A stretch of 64,000 bases of DNA from Agaricus subrufescens (lineage: Eukaryota > Basidiomycota > Agaricomycetes > Agaricales > Agaricaceae): the NCBI GenBank assembly GCA_029945375.1, contig CM057067.1:2046001-2110000 (forward strand), in the 5' to 3' direction. Shown here one piece after another: positions 56,986 to 64,000 of the stretch. Numbering within the stretch: the first letter of the stretch is position 1; each line of letters starts with the position of its first letter. A program made the position numbers and the translations under genes. The notes under the pieces were generated by a model. That model saw nothing but the letters and a program-made list of their open reading frames with translations, ran no database searches and had not been told where the DNA came from.

Positions 56986-57954
56986 ATGTCTACTACTCTT
57001 ACTGCCACCGAAAACACCGTCGCCGCGAAGATTGTATACTCGCAGCCGCCAAAGGATGGCTCCCGGGCTAGCTCGAAAACCGTTGCTGATCCAGTGACTG
57101 GGGAGATAGAGAAGAACTATGAGCAGAAGAGCCATGAAGGCGTGCTCATCGAGAACATTCGTGGCAAGGAGAACCTATACACTCTGGATACCGCCGGATT
57201 CCAGTTTCATAAGCGACCCACCAAACTCGCCCCCAGTGACTTTCAAGATGAGAACAAAGTCAAGAATGACTACTATGCGGAAAGTATTGAGCTCATAAAA
57301 GAGGTCACTGGCGCGTCGCGTATTGTTCTCTTCGATCACAGTAAGTGTACCGAGTTGTCTGTTATCATCTTATTCGATGCTGATTCCAGATTAATAGCTC
57401 ATCGTCTACGTCGTCCAGAAGAGAAGGAATCGACCATTACCCGTCGACAACCAGTGGCGTTGGCACACGTAGATCAAACGAAGGGCGCTTCTATTACTCG
57501 CGTCCGACGCCACGTTCCTGAAGACGCTGATGCTCTTCTGAAGCACCGCTTCCAAATTATCAATCTTTGGAGACCTATCGGAAATCCAGCGGTTGACTGG
57601 CCACTGGCACTCTGTGATTATAGGAGTGTCAATGCGGAAAATGATGTTTTCCCTGTGGATCTTCATTTTCCGACTTACGTAGGAGAGACAATGTCAGTGA
57701 AGTATAACCCAAACCATCGATGGAAGTATCAGCGCGGGATGACACCGGACGAGACAGTATTGATCAAATGGTCTGCTTCATTCCTTGTAACTCGTCTGAT
57801 GAAGTACTAATACATCCCTACTAGTTTTGATTCAGTACAGGATGGCAGCGTTGCGGTATTTACCCCACACACAGGATTCCAAGACCCGACAACTCCTGAA
57901 GACGCTCCGTTCCGAGAATCGATCGAGTTGCGAGCTTTGGTTTTTTATGATTAA
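56986..57954 (+). CDS. asaB/CmcJ-family oxygenase-like protein (non-heme Fe(II) type)
   Basis: Three exons from MSTTLTATENTVAAK. Intron 1 is at about 57341-57389 (FDHT/HRLRRPEE) and intron 2 at about 57770-57826 (LIKC/FDSVQDG); stop 57952-57954. Family motifs: RQPVALAHVDQT with the HxD metal-binding pair, RFQIINLWRPI, WPLALCDYRSV, KYNPNHRWKY, and FTPHTGFQDPTTP with the second His, then ESIELRALVFYD. It belongs to the hydroxylase/desaturase group of AsaB and CmcJ relatives, often found beside P450s in fungal biosynthetic clusters. It lies 571 bp downstream of the P450 on the same strand. Substrate unknown. Confidence 0.9.
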
Positions 57955-58995
57955 TCCGTGGATGACACCCAGCGGCACTGGTACTTTGTATCATTATAAA
58001 TTCCTACATGTTAATATAACCTTTACGTTGCCATAGCCTACGCAGAAATGATCCATGGTATTGTACTGGAGAATGAATGACCTTGGCTTCTAGATTTCGT
58101 ATCTGATCAGCTCGTCTTACTCTCGTCTCTCGAAATGTCCCCAACGAAGCCAGAATCTGACACAGCGAAATTTTGTTTAAGTGGTCTAAAATAGCAAAAT
58201 ATTACCGGTGCTTTAAAGTTGCTCTATTACTTCTGCGCCTCCTGACTCCGAAAACTCCTATGTCGTTGAACGCCACTTTGTCTTTGATACAGTGATATTA
58301 CGGGAGCCACGATCGTCAACCATGCCTAATTTAGTTAAAATTAGTTAGGCAGCTGACTCAAGACATGGTATATCGACTATGTTGTCTAATATCCTCTGAT
58401 AACTGTGCTTTTATCTAGAGCGATCACGAAAGACCCGAGTGAATCTTACTCAGATATTTCTCCTGAGAGCCATGTAACTGTGCCAGCTTGGCGGCTTCAA
58501 GTTGTCAGTAGCATGCTAATACTGCCAACTACTACAGCACCCCACTTGCGACTTGATTTGGGAGAGGAGGCCCATGTCAGGAGCAAGCCCAATGTTGGTT
58601 GATTGTGAACAAATCTGTAAACCTCTTCTGGTCGAGTTGCCCTCAATTGGTCTCGTTCACGCCGTTCGTTGTTTCCTTTAGGCGCTAACTCCGAAGTTCC
58701 CATTGAATTACCTCCTACAATGTTGAATGTTATAAAAATTTGTGTCATCATGACTACCGATTCCCCATATGTCGAATGGTAGAGCTGCCATACTTTGCTG
58801 ATCTGACTCTCAAACTCTGAACCAATTCGTGGCGCCCCCCTTGACAAATATCAGCGGATCAAAGACTGTTTAGGAATCATGTGGGCGTGGGAAAAATGAA
58901 CGCGGTAAACGTGAGGTGCACTTGGTTTAACGGTGCAACTTGATTCTTCCTACCATGCTCGCTTAGATTTGTATTATCTTTCCTCTGCAGATTTA
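57955..58995. other. Intergenic, no gene supported
   Basis: The minus-strand frame 58497-58847 and small plus frames lack motifs. Nothing else seen. Confidence 0.4.
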
Positions 58996-60677
58996 ATGAT
59001 GCAACGGCCTAAAAATCAGTCGTCTAATGTCGTCATCACGGTCAAATACGGCGGACTGAAGGCCACACAGTTCTTCTCCAAGTATACTGCGGAAGCGTAC
59101 AGACAGTTGCTGGAGGATCTGAGAGTCCTTGGATTTCCATTTCCTAAGAGAAGCAACATTGTTTTCCTCTCGCATGGAACTTTAGAATTCTTTTGGCCCA
59201 TAGCATTACACGAAAAGGTATGTTTGTCGCCGCCTGTAGCATGTATATTCACAAATGTGCACTGTTTCATATAGACCACTTTTGTCATGAACCTTATTTC
59301 GCGGGTCCATCTCCCTAATCCGGGCTTGTTCAAAGATGAACAGATTGCATTGCGCAGGCAGCTATCAATGTACATGTTTCGAGATGAGCTCCTATGTGGT
59401 TGATATTTAACCTACTAACTTTGCGATCCCTCTGTTTCCTCATGCTCCAGCTTCAGCTTGACTATTCGCGAGGATGAGCATTATGATCCGTTTTCTCAAC
59501 CTCAGAGCCTGGGTCCGCAAGTTTCACAAACCTCACCAACACATGTCGCCACACTTCCGAAGAAACCATCCCCTGAAGTAACGAACGCAAGATATCACCC
59601 ATATAATCGCCCTCAGCCACCTACGACTTTAGATCACCACGAAGGCCACCGAGTGTCTCAAGTAAAACCCGACCCCCAAATTGCAAGACAAAGGAACAGT
59701 CAAGTGAAGCAGGTTGTTAGTTTTTTTGAGGTCATCAGAGGTGCTCAACACGTACCACTTTCAGGAAAGCTCTTCTCCCAGACTGTCCTCGCTTTCAGGG
59801 GCGTCGGCACCACCAATCCCGTCTGCTAGTGGACCCGTACGAAACAACCCCTCTCGTGAACTGCCACGGGCAATCATTGAACCACAACGGCCACCTCTTA
59901 ATGCTCCAACAGCACCAACTGCATTAGCGCGATACTCACGAAAGTCTGATATTGGCGCTACCTCGAATTCTAGCCGTTCCGTTCCTCACGAGTCCCTAGA
60001 GTTGTCAGATTCACCAGATGAGATGGAGGCGGAATCTATCCTTTCTACCATTGTTCCGGTGACGGAAATCTTGCAGCAACCTACGGACCAAATTCTATGT
60101 TTCTCGGATAGTCTCAAGAAAATGATGTCTGTCCTAATTGAGAAACACAACCAGGTAGTTGACGGAATGGAGGAGAAGAACGCCGCGGTTCTTCCTCAGA
60201 AATTATTTCTACTTTCTTCCGAAGACGAGGCTGGTGAGGGGAAATTTTAGGCTTGTGTTCTTCGCATTCGCTAACTACCATATATCGCTAGCAACTAAAG
60301 CCAGATTCGTGGAACTGGAAAGAGACTTGAGAGTCGAACAAAGGAAAAATGCGTTATTGAAGAAACAATTGGAAAAGTCTATGGAGAAGGCTCAAGCTAT
60401 GCAGACTGAATTGCAGAATGAGTTTGAAATTGAACGTGATAAGTGGGACGAGATGGGGAAGATGCTTGAAATTGACCGTGCTAGATATGTGGAGATGGAG
60501 ACGGCTCTTGATGCTGAACGTGTTAAGCGGGTGGAATTGGAGAATGTTGTCAAAGACATTGAACGAGAATGTAGAAGTCCATTCATCGTTCCTGCTCTTT
60601 TGGAAACGTTCATCCAGGTTTCGCAAGTGACGACGGCTGCTATGGAGTACCAGGCTTCGTCGAAGATGGATATATAG
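58996..60677 (+). CDS. Hypothetical protein with C-terminal coiled coil
   Basis: Start taken at ATG 58996 (an in-frame ATG at 58933 is possible). Introns: 59218-59274 (EK/TTFVMN), one near 59370-59449, 59711-59763 (VKQ/ESSSPRL), and one or more near 60180-60290. The N-terminal globular part reads NVVITVKYGGLKATQFFSKY and GFPFPKRSNIVFLS. The middle is Pro/Ser-rich and disordered. The C-terminal 120 residues form a heptad-rich coiled coil (RFVELERDLRVEQRKNALLKK). No enzyme motif; I do not recognise the family. It may be a scaffold or chromatin-associated protein, but that is a guess. Confidence 0.65.
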
Positions 60678-61051
60678 ATCAAAAACTTATGGACGTCATG
60701 TTGATAATGTTAATATTAGTCGTATATGGTATGCGAACTAATTTTTGTTTTTGGATGTTATAGGTGACCTCGGCGGATTCGATATCGCTGGATATTGTCA
60801 GTAGATTCCTGGACTGGGTGGATGAATCTCTTCGCCATATTCTCAGCGTCATGCTGGATTGATTAAACTTCCTTGGGTGTGGAGCGGAGCGTTCTTTACA
60901 ACACTTCATCAGTGTTAGACTGACTAAGAATAATGATCGCTTAGATAACGAGTTACATAATGGGCTGTTATCTGGAAATCGCCGAGCCATATATCAGGCT
61001 CCCCTGGTCGATCACTCACATATTCACACTTATCATCTCTATTCACGAATC
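60678..61051. other. Intergenic, promoter of profilin
   Basis: No open frame of note. It lies immediately upstream of the profilin start. Confidence 0.4.
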
Positions 61052-61647
61052 ATGTCATTGGACGGCTGGCGAGGTACCTTGGTTCCTTTGTGCATCATCA
61101 GGGCACGAGCTTGACTTGATCTTATTTCAGCTCACCTTCCTGGACTCCTCGCGGACAGCAGGGGCAATAGGGTCGCTACCAAGGCTGCAATTCTTGTTGT
61201 TCAGGGCGAACATATTTGGTTCGTTGGATCGGAGGGGTATAATGTACGTGGACTGCGAGAATGATTTCGGGTGTTTGTGACGGAGAGTGTCGTTTTGTTT
61301 TGTTAGCTTTCGCTGGAAGAGCAGAAGGCGATTGTTGCGGGGTTGAAGAATCCTGAACAGGCTCAGGGCTCGGGGATTCGTGCGGGTGGACAGAAGTTTT
61401 TGACAATACGTGCAGAGCCGGAAAGAATTTATGGAAAGAAACAGGTGCGTTTAGCGTGTTCTTTGGTTTCTGTACTCAGGAATTGATATCTTGTGTGTGT
61501 GTGCGTAAATAGGCGGATGGGATCATTATAGTCAAAACGGCACAGACTGTGATAGTTGTTGAGTATGCTGCTCCTGTACAGGCGGCGGAGGCTACGGCGC
61601 ATGTGGAGAAGTATGCACAGGATCATCTGATATCGAAGGGCTTTTGA
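61052..61647 (+). CDS. Profilin
   Basis: Four exons, 61052-61073, 61131-61243, 61307-61444 and 61513-61647, give 135 residues starting MSLDGWRAHLPGLL. Diagnostic segments: TKAAILVVQGEHIWFVG, LSLEEQKAIVAGLKNP, GIRAGGQKFLTIRAEPE and RIYGKKQADGIIIVKTAQT, then a C-terminal helix to HLISKGF. Profilin binds G-actin, poly-proline and phosphoinositides and regulates actin assembly in the cytoplasm. Small first exons are usual for this gene. The N-terminus is diverged from the usual SWQ/SWD start (SLDGWR), but length and motifs fit. Confidence 0.9.
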
Positions 61648-61891
61648 TTTTCTGGGGTATAATACATATAATCGCTCTCGTAACCCTACCTTTATGTTGA
61701 GGGTAGACCACTTGTTCGTCGTATAGGCTGGGATCAGGCAAATGCAAGTTGGGGCTGTTCAACTTGGGCATGCAAAATGCCATGGCTCTTCTGCTCCAAA
61801 TGGTCTGCAGAGTGCTGTGCAGAGGGAAGACCGGGCCGGAGTCACGGTGGACGCGGGTTGGTATGGTCGACCCTGCTGCGAGGCTCGTTCG

Positions 61892-64000
61892 ATGTTCCGC
61901 ACTCTTCTCACTCCTCTGCGTGCTCGGTTCGATGCCTCTCCCCGTCTGCAGCCCCAGAACACCCTCGACGTGTCCCACGATGAGCCCACGCCAGAAGATT
62001 TGGCTCGCGGCGTTATGGTCGAGTTGATGCGCAATGCGGTTGAAGAGCTTAAACAGGCCGAGGGATATGGAGAGAAGCTGAGTGTATGTTCTTTCGGCTG
62101 GCTTCTGGTTCGACGTCGCTTTGACGACTGTGGGCTGGTTGTTAGATTCTGGCTGAGATACAGAGAATCATGAATCAGAATGCGGACACTAAGGACGTGT
62201 TTCGCGAACTGGATGGTTTCCTCGTCCTGTACAATGTGCTGTCCACCGTCGGAGACAGCCTGGGAGATGAAGATCGGACTGCCAATAATCTCGAGGGAGT
62301 TCGGTTAATCTTGGGAAATTTGTCGGAAGCCACATTTGAACATGATGTGAATGCTAGGTTCTACAAAGTGTGTATTCTCGTTCTATGTCGAGCAAATGGG
62401 TTGTTCAGGATAATTAGCAAGTGGTTGGTTATGAGCCCTTGAAGCATTCCCTCGAAAGTCTTTCGTCCGAGCCGGAAACCACTGTTCCGTTGTTGGGGTT
62501 GTTGCTCTCGTTCGTACTCCACGAGCCGGCGGTGGAACCTCTCTTCAAGTCATTACAAGCTGCGAGTATTGATGAAGTAGATGATGTACTCGCGGAATAC
62601 GACGCCCATCTTCGGACTATCCACCATCCTGGAGCCCTACCACTTCTTTGGTCTCTACATCAGCGTGTCTGGGCGATTCCCTCTCTTCGGCTTGGCCTCT
62701 CCAAAATCCTTGGGCGCCTTGCAACTGTTTGTCATCGTAATTTTGCTGTGATGAGCAATGCAGGCTTGGTCCTCCCAATTTTACAACATCTCTTATCATC
62801 CAAGGGAGATGGGGATGTCTTTGATAGCGAACGTCACGCATGGCAGAAACTCTTACGTCGGTTATTGGAGTTAGGTGCAGCTCCTCCGCATGCCCGCTTG
62901 ATATTGCAGAGAGTGGTTGATGACGACGAGAATTTGGATGCGGAGATGTTAGATCTTGTACGGTATGGAATGCGGTCACGATGGGTGGACCACTTTTCAA
63001 TGGAGTCATCCTCTGCGTTCGTTACTACGGATGAAGATAGCAAGGGTTTACCTACGACAGGAATTACTTTCATGGTAGTTAACCTCCTTTTGTTCCATGA
63101 TAATATCGCTGAACATTTTTTTAGGCCTGGATATTCCTCTCACAACTACCTTCGCGAACTCCGTTGACTCTATTTGAAGCTTCAGTCGACGAGAAACCAT
63201 TCATCTGCCTGCTTCTCCGTTCTGACGGCAAATTTGAACTTCGTACAACTGCAAGCCGACAGCCTGTTATATTCTCAAAGGCGTCAATTCGCAAATCACG
63301 TTGGACGCATCTTGCACTTGTTCACTATCCTAGCAGATCTTCCAACCCTAGTATTCGTATGTTCTGCATTTTGTGTCGTTATCGCGTGCTTAGTTGTATC
63401 AGGTCTCTTTCTTGATGCTGTCACGCAAGACACTGTCAACCTCAGTTATCCAAAGCCAGAGACTAAATCAAATGGTTTGACGTATAGGATTGGGAACGGA
63501 GCGGTAGGGGGTTCGCCGAGTTGGTGTCTTTCGTCAGCCTACCTAGTCGCTACACCGATTCGTGAGTCATAACCCTTTTGACTTATCTATTATATGCGCT
63601 AATTGTAGGTTCGCAGATGATGACATCGTCCGGTTTATTCACCATATTGGGCCACGATACATTGGCAACTTTCAAGACTCAAATCTCAAAAGGTTCTTGA
63701 CCTATGAAGCCTCGACGTCGGTTAATATGTTCCTTGCATCGCTGAAATCGAAGAGTGGTTTACAGCTTGAAGAATCTCCGATTCTCAAGATCGTGCGCAA
63801 TGGACTAGGTTTCAACAAATCCCAGATTGTGTTTTCCATCAGTGCTGCGAGTATCCCTCTTGCTAGTTTCATAGAGGAGGCACCTTCTTCGGGATTGTTA
63901 ACGCGTTTTATGGTCAAGGGTGACGTGTATCTAGCAAAGGCTGCGTGTTTTGACAATGCGGTTTGGACGATTGGAGGTGCCGCGGTGCTTTTAAGACTTG
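61892..64000 (+). CDS. BEACH-family protein, N-terminal part (continues beyond the window)
   Basis: Start ATG 61892 (MFRTLLTPLRARFDASP). Exons to about 62080, 62161-62367, 62423-63072, 63125-63359, about 63411-63561 and from about 63610 to the edge. The N-terminal armadillo-like helical region includes VRLILGNLSEATFEHD and PLLGLLLSFVLHEPAVEP. A concanavalin-A-like domain follows (PFICLLLRSDGKFELR; RWTHLALVHYPSR; YRIGNGAVGGSPSWCLSSAYL), the usual position ahead of the PH-BEACH-WD40 part, which must lie to the right of the window. These very large proteins act in vesicle trafficking and autophagy-related membrane events; the exact orthologue (Bph1-like or other) cannot be decided from this fragment. 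Confidence 0.85.

Noticed and set aside
58497..58847. 116-residue minus-strand open frame between the oxygenase and coiled-coil genes
   Set aside because: No motif, no supporting splice structure, and composition like the surrounding non-coding DNA.

Overview
The window looks like an Agaricomycete (mushroom-forming basidiomycete) nuclear genome. The grounds are very short GT-AG introns (about 45-62 bp) in almost every gene, two KDZ-superfamily transposases with CxC2-type cysteine clusters, several gene families I recognise only as Agaricomycete expansions, and fungal housekeeping genes (profilin, a BEACH protein, an Apd1-like sucrase/ferredoxin protein).

Layout. 1-3179: a KDZ transposase on the minus strand, running off the left edge. 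3.6-4.9 kb: a decayed composite tandem repeat. 5.4-8.9 kb: a many-exon Agaricomycete-family gene with an RGG-like box and tandemly duplicated exon-intron units. 9.2-11.8 kb: a 124-bp satellite that changes orientation, ending at the open 5' end of another family gene (11.9-13.6 kb). 14.4-15.4 kb: a small three-exon gene plus downstream DNA that recurs, diverged, at 44.4-45.5 kb.

15,882-35,136 is the most striking part. Diverged terminal inverted repeats of about 57 bp face each other, are flanked by the same short direct repeat (GTACGGAT), and are followed inward by DNA rich in the palindromic motif AATCRTGATTATC. Inside lie one intact-looking KDZ transposase and four other genes. I read this as a cargo-carrying KDZ transposon of about 12.4 kb, enlarged to 19.3 kb by a nearly pristine Ty3/gypsy chromovirus (23,567-30,408) that landed in the first coding exon of one cargo gene. 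The chromovirus shows a self-priming signature and carries two extra ORFs after pol, each preceded by its own TATA box.

35.5-43.6 kb: an SRPK-like protein kinase gene whose last intron contains a young Ty1/copia element (35,682-42,251, perfect 5-bp target duplication) two bases from the splice acceptor. 47.2-50.6 kb: a convergent pair, the Apd1-like protein and a secreted six-hairpin glycosidase-like protein whose core motif is split over exons of 24, 5 and 14 nt. 51.9-58 kb: a PhzF-like protein, a cytochrome P450 and an asaB/CmcJ-type oxygenase in the same direction, which could be a small metabolic group. 59-64 kb: a coiled-coil protein, profilin and the start of a BEACH-family gene that runs off the right edge.

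The right third (47-64 kb) is ordinary gene-bearing euchromatin. The left two thirds are repeat-rich accessory DNA in which mobile elements are nested in one another and in host genes. Exon boundaries were read by eye from splice signals and frame continuity; no database was searched.
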